Notes: generated by a model from the letters alone, not told the origin. 55,541 bases of DNA from CAYZXT01 sp964482515 (GCA_964482515.1 CAYZXT010000015.1:1-55541); one strand, 5' to 3'. Counted from the first letter of the stretch, positions 15,754 through 25,088 are shown. Numbers and translations: made by a program.

Positions 15754-17588
15754 GGCGCTTCCTTCCATTTCATGAGGGAATAATCTCCCGAGCGCAGCAC
15801 GACGTCGAAGTTCTCCGCCAGGAACGCGTCCGTCAGCCAGGGGACAACGATCTCCGGCGCCGCCCTGTGACGCCGGCCCGCGGGAATCGTGTCCCATTCC
15901 GCGGCGGGAAAAATGAAATGCTCGATCCCGTTCCGCCGGAAGACCTCCAGGACCTTTTCAGGGTCCGGCTGGGCCCAAAGGCTGCGGCGGTCCAGATTCA
16001 TGAGGCGGTGGTCCCAGTAATAGAATTGCCCGGAAGGGCCGAAGAAAAAAACTGTCCGGCCCGCCGGGACCGCCGCGTTGACGCTTTTAATGAAATCCCA
16101 GGGATGATAGGGATCGGCGCTCCGCGCCATGAACTGATCGAAGCTCTCGCGCCCGAGGACGAAGTTCAACCGGCCGGCCGCGAACCCGGCACTGAGGAAC
16201 GCTCCGGGCAGCAAACCGACCAACAAAAAGGCGAGGAGCATCCGCCGCGCAACTTTTTCCTCCCAGAGCTTCGCGATGACGCCCGCCGCCAGGACGTTCG
16301 CCAGCACGATCATGGGCAAATAGAACCGCGCGGTCCACCAATCCGAAAAAGCGATGTACGTGAAAATTGACCCGAGCACGACGACGGCGAACAAACGGAT
16401 TTCCTTTCCCGATGGAGGACGAAACAGAAAAATCCCCGGCAGCAACGCGAGAAGCAGCGGTCCCGTCCCCACCACCAAGCTGCCCGACATTAACGTGAAC
16501 GGCAGGGTCCAAAAATGCAGCCAGTCCCGCGTCGACACCGCTTCGCGGACCAGGATGGCGAAATACTCCTGCGCCGGCCCGGCGGGATAGTGGACCGGGT
16601 AGAACGCGTTCCCGACCAGGAGATAGTTGCGCAGCGGCGTGAACCCGCAGATCAACAGGCCCATCGCCAAGGCCGCCGCGACGGGCGCGAAACCGATCCT
16701 CTCCCGACGCAGCGCCTTCCAGAGGCCGGGACCCGTCACCAAAAGCAGCGCGGCGAAAAACGGGACGCCCTGGTACTTGATGGCGCCCGACCCGGCCTCG
16801 CAAAAAACGGCAAGGAAAAGCCAGGCGATCGACGGCCGCTCCTCCAGCCGCCAAAGGGCCCAGACCGCGAGCAACAGGTAATAAAGGTAAGCGAAGTCCG
16901 AATCCCCCACGCCCGACTGCGTCACGAACACGGGCATCAGATAACAAAGCGCGCTGGTCCACATCCAGGGGACCTTCAGATATTTCTGCCCCCAGCGCCC
17001 GGCGGCGACGGCGACGAGGACGCCGAGGGCGTAATGGAGCATGCGCGCCGTCATGACGTTCCGCGCGCCGAGCAAGAAGGTGTAGCAGGCCTCCAGGGTC
17101 ATGGGCAGGTAGGAGAACGGGATTTCCGGGAAGGCCGCGAATTGGTTGAACTGCAGGTTCCGCTTCGGGACGTTGAGGTGATAGAAGAGCTCGTCGCCGG
17201 CGCGCGGCGGCGAATAAACGAAAATCCAGTTCAGCAGGCAGAGGCCGACGAAGACCGCGAGCGGGACCCAATTCCAGCGGGCCAGGGGACTTTCTTCCGG
17301 CGCAGCGACCGGCGCCTCCGCCGACCGAACGAAGAGCCTTCGGAACCCGGCGACGGACCACAGCCCCAAAACCGCGAACAGGCCCCAAAGCGACGGCACG
17401 CTCAGATGCCGCGTGAGTCCCAAGATCATCACGCCCCAGGCCAGCAGCATCAAACCGACGGCGAAACCGAAGAAAAGCTCTTCCTCCCGCTCCAGTCCCC
17501 GCACATTGAAAACGCGGAAAGCGGTGAGCCCGGCGCCGAGGCAGACGGCCAGCACGGCCGCCAGGAAAAGGGAATCAAGCAGGATCAT
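15750..17588 (-). CDS. Large GT-C-like membrane protein (612 aa)
   Basis: The protein has about 12 hydrophobic spans and a C-terminal soluble region of roughly 130 residues. After the third or fourth span an outward loop holds SPPRAGDELFYHLNVPKRN. Its Asp-Glu pair resembles the acidic motif in the first loop of ArnT/PMT-type GT-C enzymes that use polyprenyl-phosphate donors. It may add a side-branch sugar at the periplasmic face. A Wzy-like polymerase role cannot be excluded. GAGG lies about five bases before the ATG, and the previous gene ends six bases upstream. The C-terminal FFFGPSGQFYYWDHRLMNLD region resembles the tails of other large membrane glycosyltransferases. Confidence 0.68.
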   Translation of the reverse strand: MILLDSLFLAAVLAVCLGAGLTAFRVFNVRGLEREEELFFGFAVGLMLLAWGVMILGLTRHLSVPSLWGLFAVLGLWSVAGFRRLFVRSAEAPVAAPEESPLARWNWVPLAVFVGLCLLNWIFVYSPPRAGDELFYHLNVPKRNLQFNQFAAFPEIPFSYLPMTLEACYTFLLGARNVMTARMLHYALGVLVAVAAGRWGQKYLKVPWMWTSALCYLMPVFVTQSGVGDSDFAYLYYLLLAVWALWRLEERPSIAWLFLAVFCEAGSGAIKYQGVPFFAALLLVTGPGLWKALRRERIGFAPVAAALAMGLLICGFTPLRNYLLVGNAFYPVHYPAGPAQEYFAILVREAVSTRDWLHFWTLPFTLMSGSLVVGTGPLLLALLPGIFLFRPPSGKEIRLFAVVVLGSIFTYIAFSDWWTARFYLPMIVLANVLAAGVIAKLWEEKVARRMLLAFLLVGLLPGAFLSAGFAAGRLNFVLGRESFDQFMARSADPYHPWDFIKSVNAAVPAGRTVFFFGPSGQFYYWDHRLMNLDRRSLWAQPDPEKVLEVFRRNGIEHFIFPAAEWDTIPAGRRHRAAPEIVVPWLTDAFLAENFDVVLRSGDYSLMKWKEAP

Positions 17589-17594
17589 GACGCC

Positions 17595-19454
17595 TCAAGC
17601 CGCGACCCACGCGTGAACGCGGGAGAGCAACCGCTGGGTGCCGTTCCCGTCCGCCGTCCCGACGGCCGCCTCAACGGCGACCGCCGCCCGGCGCCGCGTT
17701 TCCTCCGCGGGCTCGGACAGCAAGCGGGACAACGCTTCCTTCAATTCCTCCGGCGAATAGGCCACGGGGATCCCGCACTCCGGCGCGAATGGGACCGGGA
17801 AGCGATAGCGGGTGAGCGCCGCGCAAAGCACGCGTTTCTTCAGCAAGACGGATTGGACCAAAGCCGTGGAGCCGGGGCCGATCACCACGTCGTGCCGCCG
17901 CGCCACCGAATCGAAGTTTTCCGAATGGATCAACGCGATCCCCGGATATTTGGCGCCGAGCAGCGCGCGGTAGTAATCCAAGGATTCCGCCGGATGGAGT
18001 TTGATGGTCTGCGGCAGCCGCCCCATGGAAGACAACGCATCCAGCACCTGGAAGATGTAGTTCTCCGCTTCGTCAAAGGGACAGACGGAACGCTCGAAGT
18101 TGCGCGGGCTGGTCAACAGGAGGATCCTCGGCGGATCGCCGGGCTGAAAATCCGCCGGCGCGGCGGGGGCCTTTCCGTAACGGTCGAAGATGCAGGCGCT
18201 GTCCGCCAGGATTTTGTCCGCGGGGCGGCCCGCCGACGCCAGCGCCCGGGCGACGGCCTTTCCGCCGACAGCCCAGTGTTCCGCGTTCCTGAAATCCAGC
18301 GTCCGGTAGGTCAGGGGGATCCCGTGGATGGGGTTCACGCTGGGGACCCCGCGTTTCCGCGCCAGCTGCAGCACCACGCTTTGGCGCGGCATGGAATCGA
18401 TGGCCGTGACAACGGCCTTCACTTTTTCCCTTTCCATACACGCTTCCATGAAAACGATCCAACGCGCGCAGCGCCGGATTTTTTCGTCGATGAATTCGTC
18501 CAGGCTCTTTTGGAGGACGGGAAACAACGGCCGGTCCTGAAACTCGAACTTGGCCAAATATCGGGGCTCGATCCGGACTTCTTTCCAGCGGGCCAGGATG
18601 GACCCGACCGCCGCGCCGTCCGCATCGCCCAAAGGTTGATCGACGTCGGGCACGTCGCCGGAAACGTCAGGCCGGATCATCCGCGCGCCGCGAAACAGCG
18701 ATTGGAGGAAATACTCCTTCGGCGGCCGCTCCAGCATGAAGACGGAAAATTTGTTCCGCCACGCGTCGGAGAAGAGCGCGGCGTACAGGTCCTTCATGGT
18801 GTGGTGGTAGGAAACCAGCAGCGCGGGTCTTTCGCCGGGGCCGCTTGCCGCCCGCGCCAGCGAGGAAAGCCAATGGAACGAATGCCGCAGGAGGAACCGT
18901 TGCACCGCTCCCTTTCGTCCGCCGCCCTTCAGCCGCCAGGACAGGCTCGGGCCCAGCATCTCGGCGGCCGGGTCCGACGCCGTCTCGTTCCCGATCCAGT
19001 TCAACCGGCGGCGTCCGGAAATGATATCGGGATGGCCCGACAGCAATTCCCGGAAAAAACCGGGGCAAGCCCTATCACACCAAACCATCGGAGGATTTTC
19101 TTCATCGAAAACAGCTTGGATGAGATGCTGGTATCGGTAGACCGGAAAGAAAAGGAAGGGGTACATCAGGATCGAATAGGCGCGGCCTATGGAAACGCCG
19201 CGGAAGAGAGTGAAGTCCTTCCCCTCCGCGTCCCGGTACCAATCGTCCGCCCGGGCCATGGCCAGATCGTCCAGTTTTTCCGCTTCTTCGGGCGAAATCA
19301 GGCCGTCGATCGAAATCTCATTCAAATCGTTCCGCCGGGCGGCGTCGATCGCTTCCCACTGGAAGCCGAAAAACGCGGTCTCGGCGCACTCCGCCCCGAT
19401 CACTTCCCGTGCCGTCTGAACGGCCGCCGCCGCGTGGGCGAACACGATGTTCAT
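17595..19454 (-). CDS. Putative GT-B-like surface carbohydrate transferase (619 aa)
   Basis: I do not recognise a close family. The protein has a mixed alpha/beta C-terminal half with SMPRQSVVLQLARKRGVPSV, then HAWVGGKA-like and VVIGPGSTALVQSVLLKKR segments. This is the kind of nucleotide-binding GT-B domain found in CDP-glycerol/sialyl-type transferases and capsule enzymes, in which GPGS or GSSS contacts the donor phosphate. The ATG overlaps the PseI stop as ATGA. Position at the end of the pseudaminic acid genes makes it the best candidate for the transferase that uses CMP-pseudaminic acid. That role is inference from context only. Confidence 0.55.
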   Translation of the reverse strand: MNIVFAHAAAAVQTAREVIGAECAETAFFGFQWEAIDAARRNDLNEISIDGLISPEEAEKLDDLAMARADDWYRDAEGKDFTLFRGVSIGRAYSILMYPFLFFPVYRYQHLIQAVFDEENPPMVWCDRACPGFFRELLSGHPDIISGRRRLNWIGNETASDPAAEMLGPSLSWRLKGGGRKGAVQRFLLRHSFHWLSSLARAASGPGERPALLVSYHHTMKDLYAALFSDAWRNKFSVFMLERPPKEYFLQSLFRGARMIRPDVSGDVPDVDQPLGDADGAAVGSILARWKEVRIEPRYLAKFEFQDRPLFPVLQKSLDEFIDEKIRRCARWIVFMEACMEREKVKAVVTAIDSMPRQSVVLQLARKRGVPSVNPIHGIPLTYRTLDFRNAEHWAVGGKAVARALASAGRPADKILADSACIFDRYGKAPAAPADFQPGDPPRILLLTSPRNFERSVCPFDEAENYIFQVLDALSSMGRLPQTIKLHPAESLDYYRALLGAKYPGIALIHSENFDSVARRHDVVIGPGSTALVQSVLLKKRVLCAALTRYRFPVPFAPECGIPVAYSPEELKEALSRLLSEPAEETRRRAAVAVEAAVGTADGNGTQRLLSRVHAWVAA

Positions 19455-20545
19455 CGGGGTTTCGGCGATTTCCGCTTCCGGCCGCGTCCCTCGACGAGCG
19501 CCCACGACAATGGCGTGCCGCGCTCCACGTTCCGGACCGCGCGCCGGCCCAGGACTTCCTCCAGGTGCCGGGTGTGCATACCGTTCCCCGGCCGGATGGA
19601 GCGGACGTTGTACGTGGTGAACGGTTCCCCGGCTTTCACGTCGGCCACGACGAAGAGCGAACGCCGGAAAATCCGGCCCGCGGCCTCGTGCCGCTGGGCG
19701 CCGTATTTCACTTCGCCCAACGCGCGTTCGGTCGCGCGGACGGCGTCCACCATGGCCTTGAACTCCTTCGGCTCCAGGGAAAAAGCGCTGTCCGGGCCGG
19801 GAACGCCGCGCGACAACGTGAAATGCTTTTCAATCATGCAGGCGCCCAGGGCGACGGCCGCCACGGGCGCCGCGACGCCCATGGTGTGGTCCGAGAGACC
19901 GACGGGAAGGCCGAAGCGCGCCGCCATGTCGGGTATCGTCCGGAGGTTCATTTCATCCTCCGGCGCCGGATAGGCGCTGGTGCACTTGAGCAGGAGGAGA
20001 TGTTTCGCTCCGGCCGAACGGGCCGCGTCCACCGCCTCTTTTATTTCCGCTTCCGTCGCCATTCCCGTGGAAAAAATCATGGGCTTCCCGGTTTTCGCGA
20101 CGCGCCGGATCAGGGGGATGTCCACCAACTCGAAGGAAGCGATCTTGTAAGCGGGCATTCTGATCTTTTCGAGGAAATCCACGGAGGTATGGTCGAAGGG
20201 GCTGGAGAAAATCTGCAGGCCCAAATCCTCCGCCGCCCTTTTCAGTTTCCCTTGCCACTCCCAGGGCGTGTAGGCTTCGCCGTAAAGTTTGTAGAGGGTC
20301 TTTCCCTCCCACAACGTTCCCCGCCCGATGCGAAAATCCGGCTTGTCCGAATCGATCGTGATGGTGTCCGGCGTGTAGGTTTGGATCTTCACCGCGTCCG
20401 CGCCCGCTTTCTTCGCCGCCGCGAGGATCCGCAGCGCTTCCCCGAAGCGGTGGTTGTGGTTCGCCGACATCTCCGCCACGATGAACGCGGGATGTCCCGG
20501 CCCGACCGTCCGGCGTCCGATGCGCAAGGGTTCAGGCTTTTTCAT
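19451..20545 (-). CDS. pseI: Pseudaminic acid synthase
   Basis: The 364-residue protein has the NeuB TIM barrel: FIVAEMSANHNHRFGEA near the N-terminus, KIQTYTPDTIT, KIASFE and GLSDHTMG. A C-terminal SAF/antifreeze-like domain ends in RSIRPGNGMHTRHLEEVLGR. It condenses phosphoenolpyruvate with 2,4-diacylamido-2,4,6-trideoxy-L-altrose to give pseudaminic acid. PseI rather than NeuB or LegI is chosen because PseB, PseC and PseG are in the same operon. The start has GGAG eight bases ahead and overlaps the formyltransferase gene by 14 bases. The open frame upstream of it overlaps that gene more deeply and was dropped. Confidence 0.92.
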   Translation of the reverse strand: MKKPEPLRIGRRTVGPGHPAFIVAEMSANHNHRFGEALRILAAAKKAGADAVKIQTYTPDTITIDSDKPDFRIGRGTLWEGKTLYKLYGEAYTPWEWQGKLKRAAEDLGLQIFSSPFDHTSVDFLEKIRMPAYKIASFELVDIPLIRRVAKTGKPMIFSTGMATEAEIKEAVDAARSAGAKHLLLLKCTSAYPAPEDEMNLRTIPDMAARFGLPVGLSDHTMGVAAPVAAVALGACMIEKHFTLSRGVPGPDSAFSLEPKEFKAMVDAVRATERALGEVKYGAQRHEAAGRIFRRSLFVVADVKAGEPFTTYNVRSIRPGNGMHTRHLEEVLGRRAVRNVERGTPLSWALVEGRGRKRKSPKPR

Positions 20546-21296
20546 CGTCGTACTCCAGTTCGACCCGGACGCGGACCTTGCGGCCGTTTCGCACGAACCA
20601 GGCGCCGGGATAGGGAGGGAACGTGCGGGCCCGGAGGATGTCCAGAAGTTTTCCGGCCGGATAGCTTTTGTCCAAATGGATTTCATCGATGGATTTCAAA
20701 TCTTCCAGTTTGTGGGACGTGCCTTCGCCCGGCTTTTGCGTTTGCCGCGGCGCGCGGCCGGCTTTGATCGACGGCCAGGTTTCCTGAAACAGGCGAAGGG
20801 ATTCCTGCTCCAGCTTTTTATAGAGCGTTTCACCCGTGTCCACCGGCTCGACGGGCACTTCGCGCCGGGCGATCACCGCGCCCGTGTCCACGCCTTTGTC
20901 GACGTAATGAAGCGTCACGCCCGCCGGCGTTCCGTCCACGATGCTCCAGACGTTGGGGTTGGCGCCGCGGTTATAGGGCAGAAGGGCCGAATGCAGATTG
21001 ATCGCGCCCTGCGGGAAGATCGACAGCAGCTCCTCGCGCAGGATGTAGCCGAAGCAAACGGAAACGCCGATGTCCGGGGACAGCGCGCGGATCGCGTCGA
21101 GCGTGGCGGGTTCGCGCAACGACGTCGCGTTGAACAGGCGGTCGGCCGGCAAACCGGCGGCGGCGCGGATCTCGTCGCCGAAGCGCTGCCGCTCAGTCGG
21201 ATGAAGCACCACGCCGGCCACGTCTTCCTTCTGGGATTTCAACCAAGAAAGGACCTGCCAGCCGGTCCAGTTGTTCGCGAAGAAAAGGATTTTCAT
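20532..21296 (-). CDS. Sugar N-formyltransferase (Fmt-like)
   Basis: The 254-residue protein has the methionyl-tRNA formyltransferase catalytic core. INLHSALLPYNRG supplies the Asn and His, and DKGVDTGAV supplies the catalytic Asp. Sugar N-formyltransferases with this core use 10-formyltetrahydrofolate to formylate amino sugars on nucleotide carriers. The gene sits between pseG and pseI, and no PseH-type GNAT acetyltransferase occurs in the window. It is therefore likely to acylate the 4-amine of UDP-4-amino-6-deoxy-L-AltNAc and so give a 7-N-formyl pseudaminic acid. A tRNA role is unlikely because the C-terminal tRNA-binding domain is absent. The ATG overlaps the PseG stop (ATGA). Confidence 0.82.
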   Translation of the reverse strand: MKILFFANNWTGWQVLSWLKSQKEDVAGVVLHPTERQRFGDEIRAAAGLPADRLFNATSLREPATLDAIRALSPDIGVSVCFGYILREELLSIFPQGAINLHSALLPYNRGANPNVWSIVDGTPAGVTLHYVDKGVDTGAVIARREVPVEPVDTGETLYKKLEQESLRLFQETWPSIKAGRAPRQTQKPGEGTSHKLEDLKSIDEIHLDKSYPAGKLLDILRARTFPPYPGAWFVRNGRKVRVRVELEYDDEKA

Positions 21297-22348
21297 TCCG
21301 CCCCCGCCTTCCCGCCCGTCAAGGCCCGAAGAACTCGCCGGCTTCCATCGCCGTCCACCAACGACCGCCCCGCGCGGGACATTTCCGAGCGGCGTTTCTG
21401 GGACGCCATCAGCTCTTTGACCGATTCCAGGATCGCCCTCGGTTCCGCCGAGCGGCCCCATCCCATATTGACCGCGGCCGCGTGTCCTTGTAGTCCCTCC
21501 GCGATGGAACGCTGGTTCGCCGCCAACACGAACAGCAAAGACGGCCGTCCCAGGAGGCACAATTCCCAGCAGGTGCTCCCGGCCCCGGAAAGGACGATGT
21601 CCGCCCAGGCCATGCGCTCCGGAACGTCCGGCGGATTCGTCTCCAGCCGGAGTGCCCCGCCGAAACCGGCCGATATTTTTTCCAGTTCGATCCGGTGGAC
21701 GTTGCCGGCGCCGAGGAGCGCCACGATCTCGACGCCTTCGCCCTTCAAAGGAATCAAAGCCTGAAGGACCTTTCCCGTCACATTCTCGGGATCGCTCCCG
21801 CCCAGCGTCACCAGCAGGCGCCGGGCCTCCGCGTCGATCCGGGGCGCGCGGTTCCGCCAGGGCGAAAACTCGCGCCGCAGCAAGGCGAAGCGCGGGCCGA
21901 GCAGCAGAACAGTGTCCCGCCCGCGTTTGGAGTAAAGGTCCGACATGGCGTCGACGTTTTGGTTGAGGACGATATCGACGTCGTATTGGTCGGCGTGGCC
22001 ATAGTCGTCCACGAAAAGAACTTTCTTGCCGGCGCCCTTGAGGGAATTTTGGTGCGCCGCTCCGAATTGATAGCCGTCCAGCACCACGCAGGCCGCGCGG
22101 ACGTTCTCGGCCGACGCCGCGGTTTCGGCCGCGTCCGCCTCCGTCCCGGGAAGCGCCTTCAACGAAATGGTTTCAATCTTTTCCCGCGCCAACCGTTCCG
22201 CGGTCCCCTCCGGCAGTCCGGCGGAGAGGAATTTCGCCGCGCCACCCGCGTCGATCCAGGCCTGGGCCAGGGCCAGGCAGCGCATCACGTGTCCCGTGCC
22301 GATGGCGGCGCCGGCGTCCGCCCGGACGAGGAGCGTTCCGGGGTTCAT
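21293..22348 (-). CDS. pseG: UDP-2,4-diacylamido-2,4,6-trideoxy-L-altropyranose hydrolase
   Basis: The 351-residue GT-B-fold hydrolase starts LLVRADAGAAIGTGHVMRC, whose His aligns with the catalytic His of PseG. It continues with CVVLDGYQFG, LVTLGGSDPENVT and WADIVLSGAGSTCWE. It removes UDP from the altrose derivative before PseI acts. The true start overlaps the previous stop as TGATG. The same frame is open for a further 400 codons over the neighbouring gene, but those codons are a shadow. There is no clear ribosome binding site, so translation is probably coupled. Confidence 0.9.
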   Translation of the reverse strand: MNPGTLLVRADAGAAIGTGHVMRCLALAQAWIDAGGAAKFLSAGLPEGTAERLAREKIETISLKALPGTEADAAETAASAENVRAACVVLDGYQFGAAHQNSLKGAGKKVLFVDDYGHADQYDVDIVLNQNVDAMSDLYSKRGRDTVLLLGPRFALLRREFSPWRNRAPRIDAEARRLLVTLGGSDPENVTGKVLQALIPLKGEGVEIVALLGAGNVHRIELEKISAGFGGALRLETNPPDVPERMAWADIVLSGAGSTCWELCLLGRPSLLFVLAANQRSIAEGLQGHAAAVNMGWGRSAEPRAILESVKELMASQKRRSEMSRAGRSLVDGDGSRRVLRALTGGKAGAE

Positions 22349-24399
22349 CAGAACCGGCGGAACACCGGCTGCACCGGAGGACCTTCCAGCCGTTTTTCGG
22401 CGTCGCCTTTTTTGATCGCGTCCGACAAAATCTCTAGCGCCGCCCGGTAGACGCGCAAGGTCCGGTCCACGTCGGCGTCGCCGTGGCTGAAGCAGACGTT
22501 CTGCCCGCCGGAAAACAGGACGCCGCGCTTCAAGCATTCCTGCTGGAACAAACTTTTGTAGATCAGAGACTCCTTGCCCTCGGCGTCCTTGAAGGTGATC
22601 AGCGTGCGGGGAGCGAGCCCCACGCATTCGGTGTGCCGCTCCGCGCCGAAGGCCTTCGCCAGCACGTTGTATCCGTCCTTCAGTTTGCGCCCCTGTTCCC
22701 AGAGATGGCCGATGACGTTCTTCACTTTCATCTTTTCGATCGTGGCCTTGGCCGCGGCCAGCGCCAAAGCTTCCCCGCCGAAGGTGAAGGAGAAAAATAT
22801 CTCGTCGAAGACGGGCATGACGTCCCGGCGGCCCACCACGGCCGCGATGGGAAAACCGTTGGCCATGGCCTTGCCGAAACAGGCCAGGTCCGGCGTCACC
22901 TTGTAATATTCCTGCGCGCCGCCGAGGGAAAGCCGGAAGCCCGTCACGACTTCGTCGAAGATCAGCAGCGCCCCTTCGCGCGTCGCCAGCGCGCGGACCT
23001 TTTCCAGAAAGCCGTCCTTGGGCGGGACCACGCCCACCGCCTCCATGATCACCGCCGCGACCTTCCCGGGGTTCGCCGCGAAGATCTTTTCCAGGCTCTC
23101 GATGCTGTTGTAATCGAAGGGGACCGTCAGGGACTGGACCGCGGCGGGCACGCCCTTCTTCCGGGTCGTGGTGCCGATGAACCAATCCTGCCAGCCGTGA
23201 TAGCCGCAGCAGGCGACGATGTCGCGGCCCGTGTAGGCCCGCGCGGCCCGCACCGCGCCGGAGGTCGCGTCCGATCCGTTCTTCCCGTAACGGACCATCT
23301 CGGCGCAGGGTATCAGGTCCACCAGCAATTCCGCCACTTCCACTTCCAACGGATGCGGTAAAGAATAGGCCGTGCCGTCTTTCATCTGTCGCGCCGCGGC
23401 CGCGGAAACGTCCGGGTCGTTGTGGCCCAGAATGATGGGGCCCAGCGCCATGGGGTAATCGATATACTCGTTGCCGTCGACGTCCCAGACATGGCTGCCT
23501 TCCCCGCGCTTCAGAAAAACCGGCGCGACGCCCTGGACGAACTGGGTGGGCGCCTTGCTGAAGGTCTGCGAGCAACCAGGGATCAGCTTCTCCGCCTTGG
23601 CTTTGATCTCCCGGGAAATTTTCAGGGAACGCTTCAATACGGGGACCGCCGGTTCAGCGGCCAAAGATTTATAGTAGCCTTCGTTAGAAATGATATTTTC
23701 GTTGATCGTCATCAGCGCCGGCTCCCGTTCCAAAAGTGACAAAACCTCGCGCCATCCGAAAAGCCCGTCCCCCAGCCGCGAATAAACGTTCCGGACGAAT
23801 TCCAGGTCCCGCGGTTCATCCACGGTCCATCGCAGATTCTTTTTCGAGAGGTCGGTTTCGCATTCCACGTTCTGCGAATGAAATCTTCCGGAAGAGCGGA
23901 TGAAGGGCGTGACATGCTCCCGCCCGGCCGGTTGACGGTCTTCCCGCCAAGCGGCCTCGAGCGCCCCGAAGGAAAAGATCTCCGCGTCCAATCCATCGGG
24001 GTAGGTGTAGCGCAACGTGTTCGAAACATAATCCAAGCCGCCTTCTTCGTAAATGGAAACGATCTTGTCCACGACCGCGGGGTCCAGGAGAGGGCAATCC
24101 GCGGTGATGCGCACCACCGCCGTGGCCCCGGATTCCTTGGCCGCATGGTAAAAACGGTCCAGGACGTCGGCCTCGCTGCCGCGGAAACAATCCACCTTCT
24201 CCGCGCGGCAAAACTCCGCCAGAGGATCGTCGGCGGGGGACGTCGACGTGGCGACAATGACCCGGTCGATCCTCCGCGCCGCCCTGACGCGCGAAACCAC
24301 GCGCCACAACAACGGACGCCCGGCCACGTCCGACAAAACCTTTCCGGGCAGCCGGGTCGACCCCATGCGCGCCTGAACGATGGCGACCGTTTTCTTCAT
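22348..24399 (-). CDS. PseF-like cytidylyltransferase fused to class III aminotransferase
   Basis: This 683-residue bifunctional protein has two parts. Residues 1 to about 235 are a SpsF/acylneuraminate-cytidylyltransferase-like domain with IVQARMGSTRLPGKVL and RITADCPLLDP, expected to activate pseudaminic acid as CMP-Pse. From about residue 260 onward it is a glutamate-1-semialdehyde-2,1-aminomutase-like PLP enzyme. That part has WDVDGNEYIDY, GKNGSDATSGAVRAAR, IFDEVVTGFR and the PLP lysine in LACFGKAMANGFPIAA. The fusion is continuous, with no stop or frameshift. A strong ribosome binding site, GAGGGA, precedes the ATG. What the aminotransferase half does in this pathway is unclear, because PseC already supplies the 4-amino group. 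Confidence 0.85.
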   Translation of the reverse strand: MKKTVAIVQARMGSTRLPGKVLSDVAGRPLLWRVVSRVRAARRIDRVIVATSTSPADDPLAEFCRAEKVDCFRGSEADVLDRFYHAAKESGATAVVRITADCPLLDPAVVDKIVSIYEEGGLDYVSNTLRYTYPDGLDAEIFSFGALEAAWREDRQPAGREHVTPFIRSSGRFHSQNVECETDLSKKNLRWTVDEPRDLEFVRNVYSRLGDGLFGWREVLSLLEREPALMTINENIISNEGYYKSLAAEPAVPVLKRSLKISREIKAKAEKLIPGCSQTFSKAPTQFVQGVAPVFLKRGEGSHVWDVDGNEYIDYPMALGPIILGHNDPDVSAAAARQMKDGTAYSLPHPLEVEVAELLVDLIPCAEMVRYGKNGSDATSGAVRAARAYTGRDIVACCGYHGWQDWFIGTTTRKKGVPAAVQSLTVPFDYNSIESLEKIFAANPGKVAAVIMEAVGVVPPKDGFLEKVRALATREGALLIFDEVVTGFRLSLGGAQEYYKVTPDLACFGKAMANGFPIAAVVGRRDVMPVFDEIFFSFTFGGEALALAAAKATIEKMKVKNVIGHLWEQGRKLKDGYNVLAKAFGAERHTECVGLAPRTLITFKDAEGKESLIYKSLFQQECLKRGVLFSGGQNVCFSHGDADVDRTLRVYRAALEILSDAIKKGDAEKRLEGPPVQPVFRRF

Positions 24400-24408
24400 C
24401 GGCTTCCC

Positions 24409-25086
24409 TCAGGCGGGACGGAGTCCTTCCGCGTAATGCCCTTGAAGGTCCTTTTGCAAAAGCCAGACCGCGGTCCGCTCCGATTCCGCCGCCCGCGCCG
24501 CGAGCCCCTTGCCGTGGCCTCCCGTCAGCAGGCAGACCGGGCGATAAAGTCCCGTCGACAAAAACAGTTCGGCGTAATCCTGTTTGAAAGTGAACATCCC
24601 CTGGCCGGGGCGGTGGTGATAATCCACCTTCAGCCGGTTGGACGGAAGGAAATCGCCAATCAGGAGGAACCCCTGGTCCGCCAAAAGCCTATCGAGCTCA
24701 GAAGCGGAGCGCATGAGCCCGCCGCGGTCCATCCAGTGGAAAACGAAATTGACAATCACCAAATCGAAGGTCTCCTGAAGCGGGACGGACTTGGCGCCGG
24801 CCTGGATGAATTCCACCTTCGGGAATTTGGCCTTGCCCTCGGCGATTGCTTTTCCGGAGGGTTCCACGGCCACGGCCTTGGCTTTGTGCTTTTCCGCCAG
24901 GTGCGCCAGCCGCGCGCCGACCGAAGCGCCCACTTCGACGACCCGCTTCGGACGAACGCCGTAGAGATCCAGCGCCCGCAGGGGAAGATCGTCCTCCGGA
25001 CGGAAAGCCGCCAGGGCGGACTTGTTGCGCTCGAACCACGCGTCCGCTTCGGAGGCGGCGAATATCTGGTCTTGGTCGATGGACAT
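24409..25086 (-). CDS. SAM-dependent methyltransferase (class I)
   Basis: The 225-residue protein has the Rossmann methyltransferase motif I as VVEVGASVGARLAHLA near residue 50. An acidic residue lies in VAVEPSG, and FDLVIVNFVFHWMDR corresponds to motifs IV/V. It uses SAM to methylate an unknown acceptor. Its place inside the pse operon suggests methylation of pseudaminic acid or a neighbouring sugar. I chose ATG 25086, two bases after the oxidoreductase stop, because AGAGGGA lies about eight bases upstream. The longer frame is a shadow over that oxidoreductase. Confidence 0.8.
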   Translation of the reverse strand: MSIDQDQIFAASEADAWFERNKSALAAFRPEDDLPLRALDLYGVRPKRVVEVGASVGARLAHLAEKHKAKAVAVEPSGKAIAEGKAKFPKVEFIQAGAKSVPLQETFDLVIVNFVFHWMDRGGLMRSASELDRLLADQGFLLIGDFLPSNRLKVDYHHRPGQGMFTFKQDYAELFLSTGLYRPVCLLTGGHGKGLAARAAESERTAVWLLQKDLQGHYAEGLRPA

Positions 25087-25088
25087 GG

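Noticed and set aside
16515..19973. Plus-strand open frame of 1152 codons
   Set aside because: It lies opposite the GT-C, GT-B-like and PseI genes, its translation is rich in Arg, Pro, Gly, Gln and Asp with no family motif, and long antisense frames are expected in GC-rich coding sequence.
21293..23575. A 760-residue PseG fusion protein
   Set aside because: The frame stays open upstream only because stops are rare. The part before the PseG start is a shadow of the aminotransferase-fusion gene, and MNPGTLLVRAD at the TGATG overlap is the natural start.
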